Source: an uncultured Bacteroidales bacterium
GTDB taxonomy: Bacteria > Bacteroidota > Bacteroidia > Bacteroidales > UBA932
Assembly (NCBI GenBank): GCA_934725575.1
Contig: CAKVCK010000013.1
Location: 1 to 64,000, forward strand
Direction of reading: 5' to 3'
DNA: 64,000 bases
Below, piece by piece: positions 17,659-26,249 of this stretch. The notes under the pieces were generated by a model. It was not told the DNA's origin. It worked only from the letters and a program-made list of their open reading frames with translations, and searched no databases. The position numbers and the translations under genes are program-made. Within the stretch, counting starts at the first letter, position 1. The number at the start of each line of letters is the position of its first letter.

Positions 17659-18285
17659 TTACTCTTTGTGGCAGTCGCCGTTGCCGTGGCAGCATTCGCC
17701 GTCCTTCTTGCCTTCTCCGTGGCAGCACTCGCCATCCTTGTGACCTTCGCCGTGGCAGCCGCCCTCGCCCTTGTGGCAGTGGCACTCGTGCTCTTCCTGT
17801 GGGAGGAACTCGCCGTGGAGGCCTTCCTTGAGCTCTTTCTCCGTAGCTTCCCTGACGCTGACCACCTTGCCGGTGAAGTTGAGGGTCTTGCCGGCCATCG
17901 GGTGGTTGAAGTCCATCACAACGGTGTCTGGCTTGACCTCGTGAACGGTTCCCTGTACGACCTGGCCAGTGTTGCTGAGCATAGGGATGATCTGGCCTAC
18001 GACGAGAAGATCCTCGCGAACTTTCCCGTCGATCTCAAAAGCGGCCTTAGGCAGCTCGAAGAGACGGCTGGCGTCGAATGTGCCGTAGCCTTCCTCCGGA
18101 GTGAGGGTGAACGCGAACTCGTCGCCCGGCTCCTTGCCCTCGACCTCGCTCTCGAATTTAGGAAGAAGCATATGTGTCCCGTGAATGTAGCCAAGCGGAC
18201 GCTCCTGCGTCGCCTTGTCGGCGAGTTTTCCGTCCACAATCAGTTCGTAGGTCAGCTCGACCACATTGTTTTTCTGTACTTTCAT
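17659..18285 (-). CDS. slyD: SlyD-type FKBP peptidyl-prolyl isomerase with Cys/His tail
   Basis: A 208-residue cytoplasmic prolyl isomerase and metallochaperone. The FKBP domain (1-70 and 130-150) has VVELTYELIVDGK, PLGYIHGTHMLLP and DFNHPMAGKTLNF; the insert-in-flap chaperone domain lies between (about 72-125). The C-terminal tail (from about 165) contains eight Cys and eight His in repeated ECCHGEGKKDG-type units, a nickel/zinc/copper binding tail as in E. coli SlyD. It lies in the TldD/TldE operon, 62 bp after tldE and 9 bp before the GT2 gene. The repeated units suggest tail length may vary between strains. Confidence 0.9.
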   Translation of the reverse strand: MKVQKNNVVELTYELIVDGKLADKATQERPLGYIHGTHMLLPKFESEVEGKEPGDEFAFTLTPEEGYGTFDASRLFELPKAAFEIDGKVREDLLVVGQIIPMLSNTGQVVQGTVHEVKPDTVVMDFNHPMAGKTLNFTGKVVSVREATEKELKEGLHGEFLPQEEHECHCHKGEGGCHGEGHKDGECCHGEGKKDGECCHGNGDCHKE

Positions 18286-18347
18286 AATGATGTCTTATTG
18301 TTAATGAATTTATTTTCTGTTTGTTATGAACTGCTGACGATTCCGCG

Positions 18348-19721
18348 TCACGCGCTGAAATCAACATTTCCGAACGCTAAGGTAGGAATAAGTTTTGACT
18401 TACAGAACCTCGCATCGTTTCCGGCGGCCAAAAGATTGTTCCAAAGGGTGAGGAGATTGCCGGTTATGAGCATCTCCCTTACCGGATGGACGATCTTTCC
18501 GTCCTTGAAAAGGAAGCCTTCGACTCCGAAGGAGAAGTCGCCGGTGGCTGAGTTGCTGTTGCCGCCGTTGAAGCCGGTGACAAGGATGCCTTCGCCGACT
18601 ATACGCATCAGTTCCTCCTTGCCGCAGGTCGCTTCGACAGGCTCAGCGACCGATGGCGCGAAACAAGGCAAAACCACCGGTCTCGTAGCGTCCTCAACCG
18701 TAGCCTCGACCCCCATCTTCCTCGACATATAAGTATTGACGAAATATTCCTTCACAACCCCGTTCTCAACAATCGGCATCTCCGCGGTCGCAACACCTTC
18801 AGAATCAAACAGCCTCGACCCCGTCTCCCCGACGCTCACCGGCCTGTCCCATATATTCAGCCACTCCGGAAACATCTTCTTCCCCAGCGAATCCAGCATA
18901 AACGAATTCTTCTGCTGCAATGAATATCCTCCCAGAGCGTTCAGCACAGGCGTCACAAGCCTCGATGCCACCTCGCTTTCAATGACCATCGAATATTTCC
19001 CGCTCTCGATCTTGACCGGGCCTATCTGTGACATCGCCCGCTTGAACGCTATCTCACCGCAGTCCTTGATATTCAGATCCTTGAGCATCGGTGTGGCGTC
19101 CCACCAGTAACTGCTGAACCTGTTCCCGTCCGCATCCTGCACGGTCACCTCGACCCCATATTCAAAGGAAGTCTCGGTGTGGCGGCATCTAAGTCCGTTG
19201 GAATCAAGCACAAGCGAGTCGAAGATGGAATCTGAATATTCCCCCTCCTCCGAGATGAGTCCTTCGCCACAGTGCATTTTGAATATGCTCGCGTCGATCG
19301 CCATCCTAAGTCTTTCGTCCGATGTCAGGGCCGGGTAAGTCTCGTCATAAAGTCCGAGTTCCTTGCCGGTCACGGCGTTTTTCGCCGTTCTGGACGGATC
19401 CGGCAAGTCTCTGCAAGGGTCTTCCGCAAGCATCCTGACCGTTGTGATCGCCTTTTTCAGGAAATCATCCAATTCGCTTTCCACCAGCCGGTTGGTGGAG
19501 AAACTGCCAAATTTTCCGTCCACGAAAAGGCAGACGCTGATCGATCTGTCCAGACAGTGCGAGACCTTGTCAAGTTCTCCGTTAAGGGTTCCGAACAGCT
19601 CCATCAGGCTCTTGTTCAGCGTGATGCGCACCTTGTCCGCTCCAAGTGCCAGAGACTTCTCCAGACATTTCTCCGCGACGAGAATCTCCTCCGCAGTCAA
19701 CATTCCGTTTATCTCTTCCAT
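18348..19721 (-). CDS. pmbA: TldE/PmbA family protease subunit
   Basis: Partner of TldD in a heterodimeric metalloprotease that trims peptides; TldE lacks the zinc HExxxH motif but forms half of the chamber. About 457 residues with family blocks such as FSFGVEGFLFKDGKIVHPV and GNLLTLWNNLLAAGND near the C terminus. I place the start at ATG 19721, just after the tldD stop (19723-19725); a TTG five codons earlier would overlap tldD. Residues about 357-365 (SVAEPVEAT) are encoded by a REP-like palindrome (18627-18651) inserted in frame in a loop before a conserved C-terminal domain. Confidence 0.9.
   Translation of the reverse strand: MEEINGMLTAEEILVAEKCLEKSLALGADKVRITLNKSLMELFGTLNGELDKVSHCLDRSISVCLFVDGKFGSFSTNRLVESELDDFLKKAITTVRMLAEDPCRDLPDPSRTAKNAVTGKELGLYDETYPALTSDERLRMAIDASIFKMHCGEGLISEEGEYSDSIFDSLVLDSNGLRCRHTETSFEYGVEVTVQDADGNRFSSYWWDATPMLKDLNIKDCGEIAFKRAMSQIGPVKIESGKYSMVIESEVASRLVTPVLNALGGYSLQQKNSFMLDSLGKKMFPEWLNIWDRPVSVGETGSRLFDSEGVATAEMPIVENGVVKEYFVNTYMSRKMGVEATVEDATRPVVLPCFAPSVAEPVEATCGKEELMRIVGEGILVTGFNGGNSNSATGDFSFGVEGFLFKDGKIVHPVREMLITGNLLTLWNNLLAAGNDARFCKSKLIPTLAFGNVDFSA
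18627..18651. repeat. REP-like palindrome, copy 4, inside tldE/pmbA
   Basis: Outer arms GGTCGCT and AGCGACC around TCGACAGGCTC, the most symmetrical copy. Reads in frame as SVAEPVEAT in the protein. Confidence 0.8.
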
Positions 19722-19722
19722 C

Positions 19723-21147
19723 TTATTCTCCTCCAACTGTAAGCTTGTTGATCAGCACGGTAGGGATTCCGCAGGAGACCGGGCAACTCTGTCCCTTTCC
19801 GCACGTCCAGGCCCCCTCGTCAATCTTCAGGTCATTCCCCACGGCCACAATGTCGGCCAATGCTTGCGGCCCGTTACCGATGATGTTTATGTCCTTGACC
19901 GGCTGGGTCAGCCGTCCGTTCTCGATCAGGAATCCGCTCTTGACAAAGAACGTGAAATCTCCTTCACCGATCTGAACCTCACCGTTGCTGAACTGATCCA
20001 CATATATACCTTTCTTCACGGATGCGATGATGCTTTCCTTGTCGGCCTTGCCGCTTTCCATATATGTCGCCCTCATTCTCGGGATCGGAGCGTAACGGAA
20101 TGATTCCCGCCGTCCGTTGCCGGTAGGGGAGACCCCGTAGAATCCGGCGCTGATCCTGTCGTGCAGGTATGAGGTCAGAATCCCGTCCTTTACCATATAT
20201 GTCTTTTGTCCCGGAACGCCCTCGTCGTCGAAATTGATGGAACCTCTATTGAACGGAATCGTGCCGTCATCCACGATCGAGATGCTTTCGTCGCAGATTT
20301 TCTGTCCCATTTTCTCTGAGAAGACTGACTGGCCTTTCCTGTTGAAATCCGCCTCGAAAGCGTGTCCCATAGCCTCGTGCAGCAATATCCCCGAAGCTCC
20401 GGCACCCATCACGACAGGCATCTGCCCGCCTTTCGGGCGTTTGGCCACGAAACGGTCGTCTATCCCCGCCTCAATGCTGTCCGCGATCTCGTCCAGAAGC
20501 GATTCCGTAAGCATCTCTGTGCCCGCTCGGTACGCCCTGGAGGTGTTCTTGCTCTCGATCTTGCCGTCCTGGCTGAACACGACTGAGGCTGACAGGATTC
20601 CCATCGGCCTTGTCTCGAATGTCAATTCTCCCAAGGAGTTGAACATCAGGATATCGCTTACTTGTCCGGAGAACGAGACGATGATCTTCACTATTCTGGA
20701 GTCTTTCGCGGCAATCTTCTCCTTCAATTTTTCCAGCCACGGGACAAGCTGCGTCGCGTCGGATGATCTCCAATCATATTCATAAGAATATCTGTCCTTA
20801 GGCGCTGTGACGGTTCTGCAGCAAATCGCAGACGCTGTTCCGGTGCCGCCTTCCGCTATCTTGGAGGCCGCCAGGGCCGCCTCGGCCATCGAGCGGGAAT
20901 CCGTGCTTTCGGAGTAGGCATAGCCGGTCTTGTCTCCTTTCAGAACCCTGATTCCGACACCGTAGTCGATGTGGAATCCGCCTGAGGAGACGATTCCGTC
21001 CCGCAGCAGCAGGTCGTTGTACGAAGTGTTCTCGAAGAACAGGTCGCAGTAGCTTCCGCCTCCTTTCAGACCATCGGCCGCAAGCCTTTCCAATTGTACT
21101 TCGCTGACCTGGAACAGGTTGAGATAGAAATTCTTATCCTTGTACAT
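19723..21147 (-). CDS. tldD: TldD family zinc metalloprotease
   Basis: A 474-residue catalytic subunit of the TldD/TldE protease. The zinc motif HEAMGH sits near residues 257-262 (LLHEAMGHAFEADF), followed by the conserved GxxxxMGQKIC and the C-terminal GEGDFTFFVKSGFLIENG and GNDLKIDEGAWTCGKGQ blocks. The protein has no signal peptide. Its start overlaps the end of the zeta-like kinase gene by 14 bp (21134-21147) and its stop touches tldE, so the three are translated from one message. The partnership with tldE in tandem is standard for the family. Confidence 0.92.
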   Translation of the reverse strand: MYKDKNFYLNLFQVSEVQLERLAADGLKGGGSYCDLFFENTSYNDLLLRDGIVSSGGFHIDYGVGIRVLKGDKTGYAYSESTDSRSMAEAALAASKIAEGGTGTASAICCRTVTAPKDRYSYEYDWRSSDATQLVPWLEKLKEKIAAKDSRIVKIIVSFSGQVSDILMFNSLGELTFETRPMGILSASVVFSQDGKIESKNTSRAYRAGTEMLTESLLDEIADSIEAGIDDRFVAKRPKGGQMPVVMGAGASGILLHEAMGHAFEADFNRKGQSVFSEKMGQKICDESISIVDDGTIPFNRGSINFDDEGVPGQKTYMVKDGILTSYLHDRISAGFYGVSPTGNGRRESFRYAPIPRMRATYMESGKADKESIIASVKKGIYVDQFSNGEVQIGEGDFTFFVKSGFLIENGRLTQPVKDINIIGNGPQALADIVAVGNDLKIDEGAWTCGKGQSCPVSCGIPTVLINKLTVGGE

Positions 21148-21757
21148 TCTTTAGTTTCCTTTTTTCTTCTTCCAGATGTTTTTCATATTCTTCGTTGATC
21201 GCCTGGATCTTGCTGAACTTCTCCGGCTCACGGATGATCTTTCCGTCCTCCGAGGCCTCGGCCACTATCGAGAACGGCACATTGGAGTTGTCGAGAAGCA
21301 TCCACCTGTCGCAGATCGGCATGAAGTCGCGGAACAGGTAGTGGAGTCCCACGTTGTAGCGCCTGCGGATCGTCTCTTCCTTGATGTTGTGGCCTCCCGC
21401 CGCGACTCTGGCCGCGACTCTTGACACGGCGAGATCCGGGGAGTTGAGCCAGAAGTAAAGGATGGTCACGTAGTAACCTGCCTCCTTGGCCTCTTTGATG
21501 ACTTTGAGAAGAAACCGTGTGGCGAGCGTCGTCTCTATGCAGAAATCCGCCTTTCTCTGGAGTAAGTACCTCATCTTCACCAACATGTAGCGGCTGGCGG
21601 CGACGTAGACGCTTTCCGGATGGAACGGCGAAAGGCTTTTCGCGAACTCATCGGAGTTCACGAACTCACTGCATTCCAGCATCCCGGGCAGAAGCGCGTA
21701 GGATGCCGTGGTCTTTCCGGAACCGTTGCAACCTGCTATGATGAAAAGTCTTGGCAT
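21134..21757 (-). CDS. Zeta-toxin-like P-loop kinase (COG4185 type)
   Basis: A 207-residue small ATPase with Walker A AGCNGSGKTT (8-17), FVNSDEFAKSLSPF, an ETTLATR block like the arginine-bearing part of zeta/COG4185 proteins, and a late RRRYNVGLHYLF lid. Zeta toxins phosphorylate UDP-sugars, but many COG4185 members are housekeeping kinases of unknown substrate. No epsilon-type antitoxin or other small partner precedes it; instead it overlaps tldD by 14 bp. A toxin role is therefore doubtful. Upstream, an AT-rich 80-bp gap contains a perfect 14-bp palindrome (21825-21838). Confidence 0.75.
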   Translation of the reverse strand: MPRLFIIAGCNGSGKTTASYALLPGMLECSEFVNSDEFAKSLSPFHPESVYVAASRYMLVKMRYLLQRKADFCIETTLATRFLLKVIKEAKEAGYYVTILYFWLNSPDLAVSRVAARVAAGGHNIKEETIRRRYNVGLHYLFRDFMPICDRWMLLDNSNVPFSIVAEASEDGKIIREPEKFSKIQAINEEYEKHLEEEKRKLKNVQG

Positions 21758-21824
21758 ATATCAATTCCCAAAGGCGGACAATCATTTGCGAATATTGCAA
21801 ACTGTCGGCCACATTTATTATTAT

Positions 21825-21838
21825 ACGAATATATTCGT
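21825..21838. promoter_or_regulatory. Perfect 14-bp palindrome ACGAATATATTCGT
   Basis: Lies in the gap between the TIGR02757 gene and the zeta-like kinase gene, touching the TIGR02757 stop. It contains two overlapping copies of the over-represented GAATAT/ATATTC word. It could be an operator or simply an AT-rich coincidence. Confidence 0.3.
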
Positions 21839-22557
21839 TATTTTGTTTTGGTCGGCTTTGGATGTGTCACACCGTAGCCGAAGAGGGAGAAGTCCCCTTT
21901 GCAAGGATCGCCGGGGAATATGTCCGCGAAGCATCCGGTGATCTCTCTCACCGTCACGATGTCCTTTTGCTTTCTGGATGTGAGCCCGAGCGCAATCGCC
22001 TCGTCATAGACGTGCACATCCAACGGGATGAGAAGATAGGCTGGATCCGTGTCCTTCCATATTCCCAAATCCACCTTGCCATCGTTCCTGACCATCCACC
22101 GCCTCATCATATTGATCTTCTTGTTCGGAGCCTTGAGGTCGGATTTCTGGCCGAAGATATTCGTCCTGAACTCGTCCTGGGACAGAGATTCGAGGGATGG
22201 GCTTGCCTCATAGGCGCTTTTCAGACGGGAGCATATTCCAGCCACCTCGCTCCATTTGATCGTGCGGTGGATGCTGGTGCCGTCGTCCCGCCACTTGCCG
22301 CGCATCACATATTCATAAGGCTTCCAGTCCATTTCCTCGAAAAGTCTGCCGCAGTCCCTGATGATCATCGCCCTGCGGCCCCAGGCGAAATGCGCCGCGA
22401 AGACCGCCGCGATTTCCACGTCGGCCAATGAGCGTTTCCCGGCCTTGAAACGCTGCGCGAACAAGGTCGGGAAAGCTATCGGATCTTCCTGGAAGTACTG
22501 AGGGTCGTTGTAGGTCTCAGCCCACAGGATCAAAGTTTGTCTTGTCTCTTCTGTCAT
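21838..22557 (-). CDS. TIGR02757 (DUF2400) family protein
   Basis: A 239-residue cytoplasmic protein of unknown function, matching the TIGR02757 family by ETYNDPQYFQEDPIAFPTLF near the start, the central FAAHFAWGRRAMI, and the C-terminal PLDVHVYDEAIALGL and FPGDPCKGDFSLFGYGV. The C-terminal block with paired Cys/Asp recalls helix-hairpin-helix DNA glycosylases; that resemblance is an inference. It lies 37 bp downstream of the POT transporter gene in the same direction. Confidence 0.8.
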   Translation of the reverse strand: MTEETRQTLILWAETYNDPQYFQEDPIAFPTLFAQRFKAGKRSLADVEIAAVFAAHFAWGRRAMIIRDCGRLFEEMDWKPYEYVMRGKWRDDGTSIHRTIKWSEVAGICSRLKSAYEASPSLESLSQDEFRTNIFGQKSDLKAPNKKINMMRRWMVRNDGKVDLGIWKDTDPAYLLIPLDVHVYDEAIALGLTSRKQKDIVTVREITGCFADIFPGDPCKGDFSLFGYGVTHPKPTKTK

Positions 22558-22594
22558 TTAGAAGTCATTTTTGCCGAGCCTGAAGTATTTTGTT

Positions 22595-24289
22595 TTAATC
22601 CTTCGTCGCCGCCTCCAGTTTCTTAAGCAGCGCGAACATCACCACACCGGCGGCGATGCAAAGTCCCATCAGAATGCTCCAGTTGGCCGTGAGGGAAACC
22701 TTTTTCCAAAGCAGTCCAGGGATGGAACTGAGGTAGTTGCCGACAGCGGTCGCCGCGAACCACAGGCCCATCATAAGACCTTTGTACTTAGGAGGCGCCA
22801 CCTTCGACACGAAGGAGATGCCCATCGGGCTGAGCAGAAGCTCGGCGAAAGTCAGGATCAGGTAGGTTCCGATCAGGTACATCGGCACCACTGGATCCGG
22901 AGCTACCGTGCCGTTGAGCGAAGCCGGTGAAGGCTGGCCAATGGAGGCGAAGATCATCACCAGATAGCCGCAGGCCGCCACAAGCATTCCTATTCCGATC
23001 TTCTTCGGCGCGGAAGGCTCCATTCCCTCAGGATGCTTGGCGGTCTTTTTCGCGGCGAGGGCACTGAATATGGCCATAGACACCGGTGTGAGGGCCACCA
23101 CGAAGAACGGATTGAACTGCTGGAAGAGCTGTGGCTGAATCTCCAGAGGGTTAGGAAGGCCTTTGAATATGGCGTAGGCCCCGCACCAGAGGGCGGCGGT
23201 CACGGCTCCGCAGCCGATCTTGCCGGAAGCCTTCTCTGACTGGAATATTCCGAAAAGAGTATAGACTGAGGTCGCGATGAGAGCCAGCGCCCAGATGTTG
23301 AATCCGATTCTGCTCCAGCCCTCGGCAGTGCTTTGCGTGTAGTCGCGTGCGAACCAGGTCAGCGACTGGCCGTTCTGGTGGAACGCCATCCAGAAGAAGA
23401 TAACCACAGCAAACACGAGGCACAGGGCCACGATACGCTCCTTGGTCTGTTTCGGAGTGAGCTCCACGTAATTGCCTCCGGAGGTCTTGGCCTGTTTGGC
23501 GTTGACGTCAGCGTGCTTGAACCAGCTCTTTGTCGCGAAATAGATCGCTATCGAGACCACGAGTGAGATGCACGCCACCGCGAATCCCATATTGTAAGAA
23601 GCAGAAAGCTTGTCGATGTAGTACGGACAGAACTGGTCGAGCCCCATTCCGGCCGCGTTTGCGTCCGGCATCATCGCCATAAGCCCGTTCAGTTGCTCGG
23701 CTCCCTCCGGAGTGATCGTGCCGGCCATCTGCTGGTGGGCCAACGCCGGAATCGCAGCCTTGTATATGAGCCCCGCCTTTGCCAGGAACTTGTTTGTGAT
23801 GGCGGTGGCGGCGGCAGGAGCGAACATCGAACCGATGTTGATGGCCATATAGAACAGGCTGAACGCGCTGTCCCGTTTGGATGCGTACCGTGGATCATCG
23901 TAAAGGTTGCCGACCAGAACCTGAAGGTTCCCCTTGAATAGACCCGTTCCGACAGCGATGAGCAGCAGGGCCGCGAGCATCACGGTGACTCCAAACCCGT
24001 TGGCCGCTGTAGGGACTGCCAGTACCAGATAACCGATGAACATCACGCAGATTCCCGTGACGACGCATTTGCCGAATCCTATCTTGTCAGCGAGCCATCC
24101 TCCCACGACCGGCATGAAGTACACTGCCGCGAGGAAGATCGAGTAAACCTGGCTGGCCGTTGACTGCTCCCATCCGAACTTGGCCTGGAGGAACAGCATG
24201 AAGATGGCCAGCATCGTGTAGTAGCCGAAGCGCTCGCCCGTGTTGGCGAGGGCGAGCGCGAATAAACCTTTCGGTTGGTTTTTGAACAT
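22595..24289 (-). CDS. POT family proton-coupled oligopeptide transporter 1
   Basis: A 564-residue inner-membrane transporter of di/tripeptides driven by protons (PTR2/MFS). The N terminus LFALALANTGERFGYYTMLAIF carries the family ExxERFxYY motif. FYMAINIGSMFAPAAA is the PTR2 signature region in helix 5, and FFWMAFHQNGQSLTWFARD is typical of the Bacteroidetes branch. About 12-14 membrane helices with a lengthened central loop. It lies 6 bp after a second POT gene, so the two are co-transcribed paralogues, probably with different peptide preference. Confidence 0.92.
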   Translation of the reverse strand: MFKNQPKGLFALALANTGERFGYYTMLAIFMLFLQAKFGWEQSTASQVYSIFLAAVYFMPVVGGWLADKIGFGKCVVTGICVMFIGYLVLAVPTAANGFGVTVMLAALLLIAVGTGLFKGNLQVLVGNLYDDPRYASKRDSAFSLFYMAINIGSMFAPAAATAITNKFLAKAGLIYKAAIPALAHQQMAGTITPEGAEQLNGLMAMMPDANAAGMGLDQFCPYYIDKLSASYNMGFAVACISLVVSIAIYFATKSWFKHADVNAKQAKTSGGNYVELTPKQTKERIVALCLVFAVVIFFWMAFHQNGQSLTWFARDYTQSTAEGWSRIGFNIWALALIATSVYTLFGIFQSEKASGKIGCGAVTAALWCGAYAIFKGLPNPLEIQPQLFQQFNPFFVVALTPVSMAIFSALAAKKTAKHPEGMEPSAPKKIGIGMLVAACGYLVMIFASIGQPSPASLNGTVAPDPVVPMYLIGTYLILTFAELLLSPMGISFVSKVAPPKYKGLMMGLWFAATAVGNYLSSIPGLLWKKVSLTANWSILMGLCIAAGVVMFALLKKLEAATKD

Positions 24290-24295
24290 GCTATG

Positions 24296-25858
24296 TTACT
24301 TTGTTACTTTCTCAAGCCACTTGACCATGCCGAGCATCACGCCCATTGCCAGAAGGCACATGCAGAGGAACGCGCTCCAGCAGGCCCACAGAGGCATCTT
24401 GTTGTACATCAGCGGACCGATCCACAAGAAGAGGTTGCCCACCGCGGTGGCGCCGAGCCAGAGTCCCTGGCAAAGTCCGAGAAGGTGCTTCGGGGCGACC
24501 TTCGAAACGAACGAGAGACCCAGAGGAGAGATGAAGAGTTCCGCTACCGTGAGGAAGAAGTAGGTCGCGATCAGAACCCAAGGGCCGGCCTTCATCGTGG
24601 CCTGCTGGGCGACTTCCATACCTCTGAAATCGGTGGCTGAAGGGTAACCCATCACGCCTGAGAATATGGCCAGGAACAGGTAGGCCGTGGCGGCGATACC
24701 CATACCGTAGGCGATCTTGCGAGGAGTGGAGATCTGCTTGCCTCTCTTGCCGAGGGCGCCGAAGATCCACATGATGATAGGGGTCAGCACGATCACGAAG
24801 AACGGATTGACGGCCTGCCAGATCTCCGGGGCGATCTTGTCGGTGTTGACGAAGTCACGCGCGAAGAGCGAGAGGGACTGTCCGTTCTGGTGGAACGCGA
24901 GCCAGAAGAAGATCACAACACCGAGAACCGCGAACAGGGCGTACATTCTCTGCTTGATCTCCTTTGCCATGGTGGCCTTCTCCTCAGCGGTGTAGCCGGC
25001 ATTGGCGGAGGCTGCCTTCTTGGCAGGAGTAGGGAATTTCTTCTTGTTGGCAAGGAATATCACAAGAGAGATCATCATGGCCACGACGGAGGCGATGAAG
25101 GAATAGTGGATACCGGCGTTGAACACGTCCAGATAGTTCGTGCAGAAAGTGCCTACGGCCTCTCCGCCCTGGGCCAGCATCGCAGGATCGGCGCCCGCCT
25201 TCACGGCCTCGTCCATGAAGTTCTGCGAGGTGGTGCCGTTGCTGATGAACTCATGGCAGAGTCTAGGGAGCTGTGAGTTGTAGATGAATCCGTTGACTTT
25301 CAGCCACCAGCTTCTAAGAAGAGGAGCCACGAACGGAGCCACGAGGCCTCCGATGTTGATGAACACGTAGAAGATCTGGAAACCGGAGTCGCGCTTTCCC
25401 TGTGCCTCTTTGAGAGCCTCGGGACCCTGCTTGGCGGCGTCGGCCTCGAAATTGTCATACATCTGTCCGACGATCGCCTGGAGATTGCCCTTGAAAAGAC
25501 CGTTGCCGAAAGCGATCATGAAGAGAGCGAAGCAGGTCAGCGGCAGCAGCCACGCCTTGTTCTCAGGTGTCGCGAGGATCGGAACGGAGAGAACCACATA
25601 GCCCAACGCCATAATGATGAGACCTTTCTGGATGGTTCCCTTGTAGTTCTGCGTGCGGTCGGCGATGATACCTCCCACGAGGCTCAGAATGTAGATTCCA
25701 GCATAGAAGAATGAGTAGATGAGTCCTCCAGTCTCGTCACTCAGCCCGAACTTCGAACAAAGGAAGAGTGTGAGAACCGCATTCATAATGTAGTACCCGA
25801 AGCGCTCGCCCATATTGCTCAGCGCCGCTGAAATCAGTCCTTTAGGATGTCCTTTCAT
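24296..25858 (-). CDS. POT family proton-coupled oligopeptide transporter 2
   Basis: A 520-residue paralogue of the adjacent transporter: LISAALSNMGERFGYYIMNAVLTLF has the ERFxYY motif, IFYVFINIGGLVAPFVAP the PTR2 signature, and FFWLAFHQNGQSLSLFARDF is shared with its neighbour. It is first in the two-gene unit. Unlike most of the window it is not depleted in CATG (eight copies seen in 1.56 kb) and has only two GAATAT sites, which suggests different compositional history or expression level. TAnnTTTG-type boxes lie upstream on the minus strand at 26004-25997 and 26022-26015, but without clear -33 partners. Confidence 0.92.
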   Translation of the reverse strand: MKGHPKGLISAALSNMGERFGYYIMNAVLTLFLCSKFGLSDETGGLIYSFFYAGIYILSLVGGIIADRTQNYKGTIQKGLIIMALGYVVLSVPILATPENKAWLLPLTCFALFMIAFGNGLFKGNLQAIVGQMYDNFEADAAKQGPEALKEAQGKRDSGFQIFYVFINIGGLVAPFVAPLLRSWWLKVNGFIYNSQLPRLCHEFISNGTTSQNFMDEAVKAGADPAMLAQGGEAVGTFCTNYLDVFNAGIHYSFIASVVAMMISLVIFLANKKKFPTPAKKAASANAGYTAEEKATMAKEIKQRMYALFAVLGVVIFFWLAFHQNGQSLSLFARDFVNTDKIAPEIWQAVNPFFVIVLTPIIMWIFGALGKRGKQISTPRKIAYGMGIAATAYLFLAIFSGVMGYPSATDFRGMEVAQQATMKAGPWVLIATYFFLTVAELFISPLGLSFVSKVAPKHLLGLCQGLWLGATAVGNLFLWIGPLMYNKMPLWACWSAFLCMCLLAMGVMLGMVKWLEKVTK

Positions 25859-26249
25859 ACAATGTGCTTTACTTTTAATTTATTTGTGTTATTAATATTT
25901 CATTCAATGCCCCGCTTGGCTCCCCGTTTGGCTGTCATACGTGCGTCCCAAATCCATCTCTCTCTTCCTGCTCGCATAACAAGTTACTAATATACGCAAA
26001 ACTACCCAACCTGCCAAATTTATGTGGTGGGCAGCACCTTGGTTGCTGAACGTGAATCAGGCAGATTGTCTCTGTGCGGGTTTTTATGTATATTTACAAT
26101 GAATATTCTCACTGCCATTGCGGTTGGACTAAACAGGGCCAGATCTGTATTTGACAGTAAATGAATGATTTATGGAATGCTGGCCTCTTGAATCAGAGGG
26201 CGGGGTTTTGTAATGGGCTAATAATTAGGTGGTTATATTTATAGTGCGT
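25859..26249. other. Gene-free divergent gap upstream of POT2 and the phosphatase remnant
   Basis: About 390 bp, AT-rich near the POT2 start. Two minus-strand -7-like boxes (25997-26004 and 26015-26022) are the only signals I can point to. No conserved hairpin, REP copy or reading frame of note. Confidence 0.5.

Noticed and set aside
17278..18732. 484-codon plus-strand frame spanning GT2, slyD and tldE
   Set aside because: Antisense to three conserved genes; the long Ala/Val stretch is the complement of the SlyD Cys/His tail and flanks.
21134..21757. Toxin-antitoxin locus
   Set aside because: Only the kinase is present; no antitoxin-sized gene lies upstream or downstream, so it is annotated as a zeta-like kinase only.
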